From NCBI GenBank assembly GCA_028023455.1, contig JAQFVV010000064.1, positions 1,893,825-1,957,824 of the forward strand: a DNA stretch of 64,000 nucleotides. Reading direction: 5' to 3'. Source of the stretch: Epiperipatus broadwayi (taxonomy: Eukaryota; Onychophora; Udeonychophora; Euonychophora; Peripatidae). Below are positions 22,375 to 34,000 of the stretch, piece after piece. Position 1 is the stretch's first letter. Every line of letters begins with the position of its first letter. The notes under the pieces are model-generated. The model saw only the letters and a program-made list of their open reading frames with translations, made no database searches and was not told where the DNA came from. Made by a program: the position numbers and the translations under genes.

Positions 22375-24500
22375 CTAATCTTATCACACTATCTGTTAAA
22401 CAATTAATCTTTATAATATTATTCTTTCACTTTTTATTTATAACATATTCAATTCCACTCATGATTCCAATATTTGTACCTTTTTAGTAAAATACTTGAG
22501 ATTCTAACTTCATGGAGTTCATAAACATCCCATTTATTATTAGGGAGTTCTTTCAATTTGTGCAAACTTCTTTACCTTGCAATTGATCTACAGTTGTAAG
22601 TATCTAAATAAAGGGTTGCCATTAAGTGACTGTTCATTTCACAGTCATGAGATTCTTACTATTACCTACCTTCAGCCAGAAACTACTGCCTTGGATGATG
22701 ACGTTACAGCCTTCTTGAAATAAGGACAATAATTTAGTTTTTTCTAACATGGATGTAAATATCTACTATAAAAGTTCACCCACTGACACACACACATGTA
22801 TTCTGTCTTCAAAAAATCTCAACTGATATTTCAGCTAAGAACTGTCTGGTAAAATAAGATATAAAATTTAAAGGTAAACTGCCAATAAACTCATAAAACT
22901 AGTTGAAGCATGTCGATGAGCAGTTCATCCCAATGACCAGAACAGATGGAGTGATCATTAGGCATTTACCCTGCTCAGTTCAGTTTTTAAGGTCACAAAC
23001 AGATTCAAAGGATCTCCTTTTTAGTTGACACCATATATATATATATATATATATATATATTGAAACAGTATGATTTCATCACATACGTTTCACCTATTCT
23101 ATAAATCAATAGCCTTCATTTCCCTAGTTCAAACCCTAAAGGTACACATATATATAACAATATACTTGGGAATTTAACATGCATAAAAACGTATATTTAC
23201 ACGTATATGTGTGTAATTGTATATGCACACACGTCTGCTATAATTGTATATATTTTGTAATAATTCTATTTGCTAAAAATGCTATATTCACATCTGAATG
23301 ATATTATCATTATATAATGTACACACCTTATAATTTTATAAATAATCATCTTATGATTTTAAATAGTTGAATTGGTTTCAAGCTGGGAAAATTGTATTAG
23401 ATAAGAACAGAATTCTCTAAAGTATTTCAAACTGGCTTTAAAGTTACCCAATTACTTAATCATGTAGAGCAACTAAAAACAAATGTAGATTTCTCACATC
23501 TATGATAAAACGCTAGCAGCTTAAATCTCTTTCAGTAAAAGAAAAGGAGAAGCAATCCAATGTTTAAAGAAAGAAAAGAAAAGAACTTTACCAATCTCAG
23601 GAGACACCGCCGGTACAAATCTAGATTTTAGGTTCTTAATAAAATAAAAATTGGACAATTAAACCTGCACTGAAATCCCGATTGGAACTGGAATCTGAGA
23701 AAAATAAAAGGAACAATGAATAAACGTTAAACCTGAAATCAATCAACCGATTCGTTTGAAGAATGCAATTAAGACTTCTTAAGTTTTAAAGTCTAAAAAT
23801 AAAGATTGTGAATGAACTGTAAGAGGGGGGGGGTTAAAGAAATATAAAAAGGCCAGTGGAAAAGAAATCATCATCCATTTTACTTTACTCGTGTTTCAAA
23901 TTATACCCAGGCAGTGGGCCTAGTTTTTACCATGCAAATAATTGGCTAGAAAAGCAAAGGCCATCTTCCCGATGGTCAAGAACCGTTTATGGAGACCGGA
24001 GACCCAAACCACAGCCCTACTGAAAGAATAGCCCATCGATAAACCAGCTCAGATAAATCAGTCCATGCATGTATTTCATACTTTCAAGCTGCAAGCCTCC
24101 AGATAAATAATCAGTAACCACTTCTCAATCAAGCTAAATCTAAAAGCTATAGCCATCTATAAATCTTTCCTAAAGCTAGCTATATAATAAGTAATGTGCA
24201 CAAACTCTCCCATTCAAATATTATAAATTAATCACACTATGTTTAAAAGGTGTATTCTCTCTTAAAGTAATTAACTGTATTAGATAAACGTATCTCAACC
24301 TGTGCAATTTTAAAATACTTTAAAAGTTAAATGTAAATCTTGCCTGATCTCAAATTCTTAAGTCTCTTTTTTAAATCCAACTTATAAAAGCTTATTTGCC
24401 TTATTATTTTCTCTATTTGCGTCTATACTTTTGCATCTATATATATATATATATATATGATAAACAAAAATGCAAGTTAAAAAACTTGCTAACACTTGTA
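22375..24500. other. No recognisable gene
   Basis: Contains (AT)n at 23,033-23,061 and 24,438-24,458. A less AT-rich stretch at 23,870-24,070 has no open frame of note and no match that I recognise. Confidence 0.45.
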
Positions 24501-24597
24501 TTTATGTCCACAGATGGCGTCCTACCAAGACTGCCAATCAAGCGTGTTTTGTTTACATAAACGTCAGAGTAGTTAGTATTCACTATCTCTAACTATA

Positions 24598-24655
24598 ATT
24601 CCACTTTCAGATCATGATTTCAAGCTATTTGCTATCGTCAGTGAAAGACAGGAAT
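24598..24655 (-). ncRNA. Hammerhead ribozyme, left arm
   Basis: Exact mirror of the ribozyme in the right arm, with the same stems and core, on the minus strand. Confidence 0.78.
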
Positions 24656-24691
24656 AAACGCTCAGAGTTTGTATTCAGATCTAGTTTCTTT

Positions 24692-24749
24692 ATTCCTGTC
24701 TTTCACTGACGATAGCAAATAGCTTGAAATCATGATCTGAAAGTGGAAT
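24692..24749 (+). ncRNA. Hammerhead ribozyme, right arm
   Basis: Outer stem I ATTCC/GGAAT, inner stem I CTTTCA/TGAAAG with a small internal loop, core CTGACGA (24,706-24,712), stem II AGC/GCT with loop AAATA, GAAA (24,726-24,729), then stem III ATC/GAT with loop AT and an AUC cleavage triplet. Cleavage is predicted after C24,737. The pair closing stem II next to the core is T-T instead of G-C, so activity may be low. Architecture equals that of the 456-bp family although the sequence differs. Confidence 0.8.
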
Positions 24750-24869
24750 TATAGTTAGAGATAGTGAATACTAACTACTCTGACGTTTATGTAAACAAAA
24801 CACGCTTGATTGGCAGTCTTGGTAGGACGCCATCTGTGGACATATATATATATATATATATGTTTTGTT

Positions 24870-27800
24870 AAAATGCCTTTATTGATTCATGCTTTGCCTT
24901 CGGAGCAGAGATTATTAATTATTGTATTGTCAACTTAAGAGACGTTTTGTTCTCAAGTAAAGTAATTATGCTGTTTGGCATATCTATATATGGTCTCTGG
25001 TCTGAAACCTACTTTGATGTATTATTTGAGCTACTATGTTTAGCTTAATATCACATATATGTTGCTTATTAAAAGGTTTGTTTAGTTAAACAAGAGAGAG
25101 TGAGAATTTAAGGCATATTCAGTAGTTAGCCAAGTTTAAGCCCCAGATATGCTTTAGATCCTATTAATGTAGTTGCGGATAATATGTAGTTAATTAATAA
25201 ACTAGATTAATTTTAATAAAGTCCTCTTTAGCACAATTTCAGTGTTTATTTAACTAACTGGCATAGGGTAGTTTGCAGAAGAAACTATAGATTTCGCGCT
25301 TTACTAGTTGTTATAATTAAGATTTCAAAAGCATTGTGAATGAGTTTTTACGAAGCACTGAGGTGCATTTTGCCTTGCTATCATATAATTATTAAGATAA
25401 GATTAGGTTTTAAGGGCTATCTTATCATCTTTAGTTCGGACAGCCTTCTCTTGAATGGGATAATGATTTTAAGGGTCATTCCCATTTCCTCCTTTAAAAC
25501 TGGAACACTGGAATCCAGCATCTTATATCGTGGCTGTTCGAGCATCCGAACTAAAAGTTCATGTATAGCAGGCGAGCGGTATCTGAGAACCAAGTAAACA
25601 TTACTGAATCTCATGAGTAAAAGCACATTCCAGCTGCATCTGATGTAATTTGCATAGCGCCATAGCCTCAGAAGTTATGCTACAAAACGCCAGTTCATCT
25701 GTTGTATATTAATCGTTCAGCATTGATCTGAACCTAAGATCTAGTTTATCTAAGAATACCTACATAAAGAGCACATTGCCTGCTCATCATGTATTGATAA
25801 ATTTAAGTACACATTGTATAAATTTGCCACTTTCTTAGAGTTTAACCCTTGGCAAACTGAGTAGGAATGGCAGAACATAATTTAGACATCAGTGTAGACG
25901 TAAAATAATTATTAACGTATAAACGATAAAATAAAATAATGATCATTAAGTACAATTGATTACAAAATGTGTAGTTCGTATTTTCACCATCCCACCTGCG
26001 AGTGGAATATGCAGTATATTTAATTGTTATTGTTTGTGTTTTGTCAATATTAAATAATTTTAAAAACATATTAACATCTGCAATATTATTCATTTTATTT
26101 ATATTAAATCACCATACATAATGATTTTATATGCATTAGATAATCAGCCATAGGTTGTGTGAGTGTGTTTGGTTAAACTATAAAACATTTAGTTAAGTAT
26201 CCCCGAGTCTCTCATTTTACCCTTTGCTATTGCCGGCGTGGAAATTGAGAGATTACGAGTGTGACCTCATATATGTCATTCATAAGGTAGTAAGTCAGGG
26301 AGTGTTGGTGAAGGAGCTGAGGAGCGGTCGGATTTGGTCTCAAACCCTCATCTAGATCAGCCTTGGTATAATTTACCAAAACTCTGGATTTTGTTGCGTG
26401 AATGTTCAGATATGACTGTTACAATATATATATATATATTGTAACGTTTATTTATATACATTGCAAATATATTAGCATTTGGTAAAAGCTAAAAAAGTAA
26501 ATTTAGATTTTTTTTTTTGCTTAGTATAAATTTTGTTAAAACGTGCAATGATAGTTAAAATTGTTATTCTTATTTTTTTTTATCTAATTGGAAAGAATAA
26601 ATGACATGCAGATTACTAATCCAGATAAATTAAAAGAATTCCAAAGTATAAGCTACAAGAAAAATATTTTAGCTAATTAAAGATGAAAGAATAATGCTAA
26701 AAAAAATTAAGACTTTGTAATTTAAATTTAAGAGAGAGTGTACAAGATTATTATCTTATATGCTGATAAAAAGACAAAAGAGTGCGCAGAAGTTTCATAA
26801 ACTGGATCGCGATATAAAAAGGAGAGGACAACTTCAATCTGGGTCTCCTCTTTAACTTCTAGTTACGTCTCTGAAAGTTGGAAGTTTCCACGAGCAGAAC
26901 CTGTGGCAAGAAACTTCTACACAGGTATGCCCCTTGCTGTACCAAGCTGTCACGCAAGCATGGAAGTGGGACTAGTGAAGACTGCTTTTTGCAATAAAAG
27001 GGTCACTACAACTGTGCCTTTTCTCCAGCTATAGAACGGAACAATAATGAAAGATGCCGGCAGGAGAGACCAATGAAAATTCTCATGATCTGGGATCCCA
27101 TAAACCTACATGAACTTACCGATAAGTTAAGAATAAATTTTCCTGATAGTGATTTAAAAGTTTGCAAACAATTATTTATCTAAGCTTAGACTACCATCCT
27201 GATATAGACTTTTCTTTTCGTATTCAAGGGACTTTCTAATAAAGAATTTTATACAAGATATTGGGACATTATTAAATTGCTTTAATTGCTTAATCTAACT
27301 GTTTTTGTTAATCGATTCATTATTTGGATTAGTGTGTGTGTACTTTCCTGTTTAGTTAATTCGTAATTTAACTTATAAATATTTTTAGTTTGTTACAATA
27401 AAAGAGATTTTACTTTTATCAACCTTTTCATTGTGCGTTATTAATAATAGTTATTATTTTTTTAGTATTAAATTTATTATTAGTTTAATAAGATTTAAAA
27501 TGTAATTTACCTTTGCCAATATGTTTCAATAAGCCCAGGAATAATAATCTTAAAAAAAATAATTTTCGTTACGGTATGATGTAATACCGATTAGTCTAAA
27601 AATATCTTTTCTTTTTAATTTGCGAGATGCTATGTGACAATTCAGTGGGTTCTTGCAGAACTCTGGTGCCTTTCAAATAAATTAAAAGCTGATGTCGTCG
27701 ATAGCATAATTCTCAACAATTAATAGGCCGAGTTTGATCAGGAAATATAGTTATGTTTTTAGAAATAGAAATACAACTTTCTTCTTTTCGACATAGCTTG

Positions 27801-28310
27801 ATCAACTCACGCGCAGTTTATATTAGCATGTAGAGGCCTAAAAAATATGGAAACGTTATAATATATATATATATATATAGGGTTTGTCTAAGTGTTGATT
27901 GCTTACAAACCAATTTAGCTTATTATTTAAGTAATACTTTGGGTGTAATTTAAGAATTGTAATTGCAATTTATAATGTTATAATTGACTATTTATTAGTC
28001 TGCATCCAGAATAGATTATATTTACCTGCTCAAAGAAGTTTATTCAAACTTCTGTGAATCAATAATTTCAATCTCTGTGGTCATGTTGCAATCTTCAGTG
28101 TCTATATAAATATATTAGACCAGTAATAAAGGTGGGATTTCACTTTTATTGTTAAAATGAGGTTGCCTTAATAACAGTTCTAAATAGTTGCTTATTATTG
28201 ATATTGGGATTGTCTAAGTGTTGACTGCTTTTAATATATAGATGATATATATACACTTATATATGTGCGTGTGTGAGTGTCTATAATAATAAATTATATT
28301 TTTATATTGA
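24870..28310. other. No firm gene; unclassified segments
   Basis: A less AT-rich stretch at 25,340-25,640 contains a 69-residue minus-strand frame (25,417-25,626) with ordinary amino-acid composition and a short inverted repeat TTTAGTTCGGA (about 25,430 and 25,550). I recognise no family. The segment 26,450-27,250 matches another place in the window. Short AT repeats occur at 26,424-26,440 and 27,859-27,880. Confidence 0.4.
26450..27250 (+). repeat. Old repeat, shared with 37,050-37,860
   Basis: Colinear, diverged similarity to 37,050-37,860: for example the GCAGATTACTAAT region near 26,610 matches 37,230, and the GTTTGCAAAC region near 27,160 matches 37,805. The middle part (26,820-27,110) is less AT-rich but has no conserved reading frame between the copies. 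It could be an ancient transposon or a duplicated non-coding exon. Confidence 0.5.

Positions 28311-28315
<5 letters not shown>

Positions 28316-28376
<61 letters not shown>
28316..28376 (+). repeat. (AT)n microsatellite
   Basis: Long AT run marking the left edge of copy 2 of the duplicated tract. Confidence 0.95.
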
Positions 28377-28379
<3 letters not shown>

Positions 28380-28654
28380 GAAATGCCTTGTAATAGTGTA
28401 GAAATAAAATACAATAATTCATAAAAATCACTACTAATATAATTCAGAAGTTTCTTATGGATAAATCCATTGCTTCTGCACAAGAAAATGTATATTAATA
28501 TTCTAACTTTGACTATTATAATTACTTATTTATTTATTTGTACTCCAAAAGCTATCCATATGCTGAGATTTTTAATCTGCATAACAATTTTATCAGTTTT
28601 ATTTGATTAAATAAATGTGTTTATTATTTACATAAAACATGCATACATCTGTAG

Positions 28655-28726
<72 letters not shown>
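28380..28726 (+). repeat. Duplicated tract, copy 2, piece a
   Basis: Matches 5,200-5,550, including the AAAATCACTACTA and CAAGAAAATGTATATTA stretches and the AC/AT microsatellite at 28,656-28,726. It is separated from the next piece (35,642 on) by a block containing PLE sequences. Confidence 0.75.
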
Positions 28727-28728
<2 letters not shown>

Positions 28729-28757
28729 CAATTAAAATAATAAATATAATGATAAGA

Positions 28758-28915
28758 AACTTTTCTAAACAATCTTTCAATCACAGAAGTACTTTCGGTT
28801 AATTCCTTAACCTATCTCAACTGCTTAGGTTTTGTTATTTGAATTTAACATCAGTTAAGGCAGATTAATTAAGAAATGAACTAAAAGTACTTCCACAGAT
28901 TGAAAGACTGTTTAT
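28758..28915. mobile_element. Small PLE-type foldback
   Basis: Short inverted arms (around 28,765-28,795 and 28,885-28,915) share GAAGTACTTTC/TCTTTCAATC sequence with the PLE terminal repeats. The minus strand of the left arm has a neat hairpin (GGTTAA/TTAACC) followed by GAAAGTACTTC, the same hammerhead-like arrangement as the PLE ends, but the CUGANGA box is badly altered. Confidence 0.5.
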
Positions 28916-28920
28916 AATAA

Positions 28921-28985
28921 ATTATATTCTTTTAGAAGTACTTTTGACTATACACTTTGTAGTCTTTATCAACTATATAACATTG
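28921..28985 (-). ncRNA. Hammerhead-like motif, left PLE arm (altered)
   Basis: On the minus strand TTGATAA (28,966-28,972) precedes a GACTA/TAGTC hairpin. The following GAAA is AAAA because of a change at 28,945, so the conserved G12 is lost and this copy should be inactive. Confidence 0.35.
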
Positions 28986-29029
28986 AATAATCAAAACGAG
29001 ACAACCTTTAACAATACCCATAGTTCAAT

Positions 29030-29995
29030 TCAGATTTTCCACAATTCTGTTATCTTAACATTTGATGACTGGTGATTCATTAACATTTGATGATTTCTTG
29101 AAATCAACATAGCCTCTTTTATTATACGTTTATTATGACAACGTTCAATTTGAATAATTTTCATATTTTTATAATCAAATTTAAATCCATATTGACAAGA
29201 TTTATTATGATCAAATATAACAGATGATGAAGGTTTATTTACATCTGTTCCAGATTGATTCTCTTTTTGAATTCTATTATATAAAAGCATATGCTCTTTT
29301 ATTCTCTTCTCAAATGTACACTTAGATTCACCAATGTATTGTACACCACATCCACATATCAATTTATATATAATAGAATTTTGATTAAACTTTGAATTTT
29401 GAATTTTAGAATTATTAAGTAATCTATTTATGTTATTTGTAGAGAAAAAAGCAATATTACACAAACCATTATAAATTTTCCTAATAAACTTGACCTGCTC
29501 ATCTGATATAAATGGCATTGAAATCCATTTCATTTTGATATTTTTATTTTTAATTTTATTATAATATTGATTTCTTTTAAATCCTTTAATAATATTAGCA
29601 ATAGCATTTTTATAATAACCAATTTTCAACAAATCATTAACAAATAAATGTACACTTTTAATTTTATCACTAGAATATTTGCATAGTTTTTCATTTCGAA
29701 ATAAGAATGATTTCAATCCAGATGGCTTATGACACATAGGAACATGTGATTCATATGGAATAAAACCTCTAGTTTCAATTGGTTTAATTAACATAAGATA
29801 ATCCAAACTGTAATCATTAAGTGTAACTTGAATATCCAAGTATTTTATGGAATTGTATTTCTCTTTAGTTATAACCCATTTTATATCCTTAATCTCATTT
29901 AATTCATTAAATAAATTGATTATTAATTCTTGTTTTCCACAAATAAAAACATCATCCACATATTTATGATATGCTTTAATTTCTTGATATTTCAA
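29030..29995 (-). pseudogene. Penelope-like polyprotein, C-terminal third
   Basis: A 321-residue open frame starts inside the reverse transcriptase palm: YVDD, the RT catalytic motif, is at residues ~12-15, followed by the RT tail (INLFNELNEIKDIKWVI). A basic linker region follows, then the GIY-YIG-type endonuclease motif (IYKLICGCGVQYIGESKCTFEKRIKEH) around residues 209-235 and a C-terminal tail of ~70 residues. Full PLE proteins are about twice this length or more; RT motifs before YVDD are missing. The apparent ATG is internal. The frame is fully open, so the copy is young. Confidence 0.85.
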
Positions 29996-30000
29996 TTGTT

Positions 30001-30889
30001 CAATTTATTTAATGAATTAAATGAGATTAAAGATATAAAATGGGTTATAACTAAAGATAAATACAATTCCATAAAATACTTGGATATTCAAGTTACACTT
30101 AATGATTACAGTTTGGATTATCTTATGTTAATTAAACCAATTGAAACTAGAGGTTTTATTCCATATGAATCACATGTACCTATGTGTCATAAGCTGTCTG
30201 GATTGAAATCATTCTTATTTCGAAATGAAAAACTATGCAAATATTCTAGTGATAAAATTAAAAATGTACATTTATTTGTTAATGACTTGTTGAAAATTGG
30301 TTATTATAAAAATGCAATTGCTAATATTATTAAAGGATTTAAAAGAAATCAACACTATAATAAAATTAAAAATAAAAATATCAAAATGAAATGGATTTCA
30401 ATGCCATTTATATCAGATGAGCAGGTCAAGTTTATTAGGAAAATTTATAATGGTTTGTGTCATATTGCTTTTTTATCTACAAATAACATAAATAGATTGC
30501 TTAATAATTCTAAAATTCAAAATTCAAAGTTTAATCAAAATTCTATTATATATAGATTGATATGTGGATGCGGCATACAATACATTGGTGAATCTAAGTG
30601 TACATTTGAGAAGAGAATAAAAGAACATATGCTTTTATATAATAGAATTCAAAAAGAGAATCAATATGGAACAGATGTAAATAAACCTTCATCATCTGTT
30701 ATATTTGATCATAATAAATCTTGTCAATATGGATTTAAATTTGATTATAAAAATATGAAAATTATTCAAATTGAACGTTGTCATAATAAACGTAAAATAA
30801 AAGAGGCTATGTTGATTTCAAGAAATCGTCAAATGTTAATGAATCACCAGTCATCAAATGTTAAGATAACAGAATTGTGGGAAATCTGA
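30001..30889 (+). pseudogene. Penelope-like polyprotein, inverted second copy
   Basis: Nearly identical protein to the minus-strand frame to its left, but beginning ~25 residues later at LFNELNEIKD, just after the catalytic YVDD. The GIY-YIG-type segment (ICGCGIQYIGESKC) and tail are present. The open frame runs back to 29,930, but its first ~24 residues are antisense of the other copy and not part of the element. It lacks all RT catalytic residues. Confidence 0.85.
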
Positions 30890-30938
30890 ATTGAACTATG
30901 GGTATTGTTAAAGGTTGTCTCGTTTTGATTATTCAATG

Positions 30939-30998
30939 TTATATAGTTGATAAAGACTACAAAGTGTATAGTCGAAAGTACTTCTAAAAGAATATAAT
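30939..30998 (+). ncRNA. Hammerhead-like motif, right PLE arm
   Basis: TTGATAA (30,947-30,953), one extra A, a GACTA/TAGTC hairpin, then GAAA (30,974-30,977) and GTACTTC. Position 3 is U and position 8 is A, so the tertiary base pair between them is kept in a different form. PLE terminal repeats of other animals carry hammerheads at this place. Confidence 0.45.
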
Positions 30999-31004
30999 TT
31001 ATAT

Positions 31005-34000
31005 AAATTGTACTGTATTTTGATATATATATTGATTTGTATATTATTATATATATATTATAACCTACACTCCCAACACTGCTCATATACATTACATGAG
31101 CGAAATGCCCAGGTGCCAGTTCTATTAATGAATAGAACAATATAACAAAATATATAATATAAAATTATTACTGAGACTCTATATTTAAGTTTATGTTCAG
31201 CTCAGCTCAGTGGGAGGCTATAGGCAGTTCATAAGATATATGATAATAAATGAATAAAAGAAGAAATATTATAAAACATTCAATTTAATGTAAATTCCTT
31301 TGTTAATTAATTGTATGATAAAGAATCATAATGTTTATTTGATACAGTCTATTAAAATATACCTTAAACTTAATTTCTTCCTTCATCCAAGTATAACATA
31401 TATCAGCTTGCTATAATTATACTCTTAACAATTCTATGACTTGGCATATTATAATCTAAACATCTACTTTAATGCCAATCAAGAAATAAACAATAACATC
31501 TCAGGGAATTTAACAAACACAGTTGAATCAAATAAACTACATTGGCCCATAAGTTATAATTATAAAGTATGATAAAATATAATGAAACAAATTGACTAAA
31601 TATTTTACTGTGTTTCAATAATAAGATAATGACAGAGATAGGGTATTTTAATCTCCTATCATCATCTCACAAATATACTGACCTGGCAACCTTTCTAATA
31701 CGTTTATCAAGTGGCAAATACTCTTTATAATGTTTGGATTAAGAAATACAATATTGTCAGACACTAGCAAATTTAATATTATAACTCTAAAATAATATAT
31801 CTGTTTTATAATAGATTTATGAAATATGGAGATGTGGAAATGGAAATACGAATGTACACAAGAATAACTCAAGACACAGATTTTAAGATTTTAAATAACT
31901 AAAACAAATCATTTATTACAATAAACAAGATAAATTTGGTTTAACATAATATTTACAAATGGACTATTTGTTTTACATATTTTTAGATTATCAAATAATT
32001 TTTTTTTTTTTAGCATCAGTTTGGGATTATCCCTACTATCAAAGCAAATTAATAACAAAGCCTAAATATCCTGACTTCGAACACATACTTTGCCTACATA
32101 TTTCATCTATATGACAATAAATAAGTAACAGGTTATATTATTAGCACAAAAAAATAAATACTTTGGAGAGGATATTACTCTTGATTAACAAAATAAATCA
32201 AATTACTTATTTTTGGCTTTCAGCAAAGCAACTTTCTCTAATTGACTAGGAATAACTTTCAATTACGTATACCTTTCATTTATAGCAACAAAATCATGTT
32301 TATTCTGATGATTTGATGATTTGTTAACATTTATTTAAATAAATACACAGTATTTTAAAATATTTATTTCCCGTTTTAATCTTAATACCTTATACTTCTA
32401 TTAAATGAATGTAGTATATTTCAAAAGCATTTATTCCTCATTTTAATTTCAATATCTCTATACTTTATATACGCGATATTATTTATATTACGCGTGTGTG
32501 TGCCCGTTCAAGCAGCAATAATGTAAAACAATCTTTTCTGTAAACTCTCCATTCATTAAGAAATATCATACGATTATTTTATTTCGAACAATGTCGTAAT
32601 TCATCAATAAAATTTGACACTAATATTACATCCAGAATTAATCTAACAATTTATCTAGCTACATATTAATTAACACAAAGCTATATTTTCATGATTTTAC
32701 ATACTATACGTTATAAAGGGAATCTACATGAGGAGCAGATAACTCTTACTGAACACTTCTACAATAATTCATTACCAAGAATCCAAGAAAAACGTCACAT
32801 AACTGCCTAAACATCATTTAATCATATTTCAACAATAACTCCTCTACTTCTAAATACATTATTGGTGGGGATTTAATTCCTCGTGCCCTAAGAACATCAC
32901 TTCAAAAAATATCATTAATCATACGCATATAAAATAAACGAGGCTCTACTCATGGAAAATTATTAACATATACTAAATAAGCAAGATCTTTTATTCCTAC
33001 AGACATTATAACGCAAAGATTTTTTTCTATTCTCATAGCTTCTCTAAATATCGAACATTATAAATACACGCTGGCAGATAAATACATACAGATAATATAT
33101 CAATCCGTTCAACTCAGTAGAATATGACAGTGTACGAAATTTATGCATAAAATATACACAAACTGAATTTTATCAAACAAATATCATAATTGTGCAAAAC
33201 AAACACACACCCGCGAATAAAAAAGTATATATAATATTAACTATAAATTACACACTAAGCAGGTAATACAATAATTAAATATTGCATTAAGGCATAACTT
33301 TTAATTTAATAAACTTTAGGTTACTTTTTTTAAAATTTAATGGGTCTAATTAGTACGAACAAACTTTCTTTCATATCTAACGAACTATTTCTGTTATATG
33401 TTCTTGATTTAAAAAAAAAAAAGAATAAAATTTTCACTTTGAGATAATAAAGTATACAAAAATAAATGTAAACCTCTCTAATAATATATTTAAAAAAAAT
33501 ATTTCTTTCATCCTCGTAAGGAAACAATAAGACCTATTTGAACACAATCAATTTTTTTACCAGCGTACTCCTCATTTGAGTACACTCCGGAGACGGTCTT
33601 GAAAATCAAAATAACACAGATTATAAATGAACATAATAATAAATAAAACCTATCTACCTATCATATATATTAATTATGACAAGCAATAAAAAAAAATAAA
33701 GAAACAAAGGTTACTAGTTTTGTAATTTAAAATAAAAGTTCATTTGCAAAGCTCGGTTCCATGGTTTGCGAAACAATATGGGACACATTCCAAACTGAAT
33801 TTAAACTAAAATGCACTTCTGCAGTATAACTTAAAAAAATATAAGCATAACTCAAATATGCCCAGCACCTTTCAGTGTTCATAGCATATCCATTCAAGGT
33901 ACCAAATCATACACAAGCAGTGAATTTCTCCTTTATTATACTGAAAATATATAAGACATTCTCCGTTGTAGTTCTGGCTTAAATATGCAATTATCCTTAG

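Larger units (their letters stand above)
24504..24843. mobile_element. Perfect 155-bp inverted repeat with two hammerheads
   Basis: Arms 24,504-24,658 and 24,689-24,843 are exact reverse complements over all 155 bp, around a 30-bp spacer. Each arm carries a hammerhead ribozyme reading outward from the centre. Short AT repeats flank both sides. Perfect identity implies either a recent origin or ongoing gene conversion between arms. No coding sequence is present. Confidence 0.9.
28919..31000. mobile_element. Head-to-head PLE inverted duplication
   Basis: Two ~1.0-kb arms (28,919-29,919 minus and 30,001-31,000 plus) are near-identical inverted copies of the 3' third of a Penelope-like element, including its coding tail and terminal hammerhead-like sequence. 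An 80-bp spacer (29,920-30,000) belongs only to the left copy and continues its coding sequence upstream. Together they could form a 1-kb hairpin. Confidence 0.9.
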
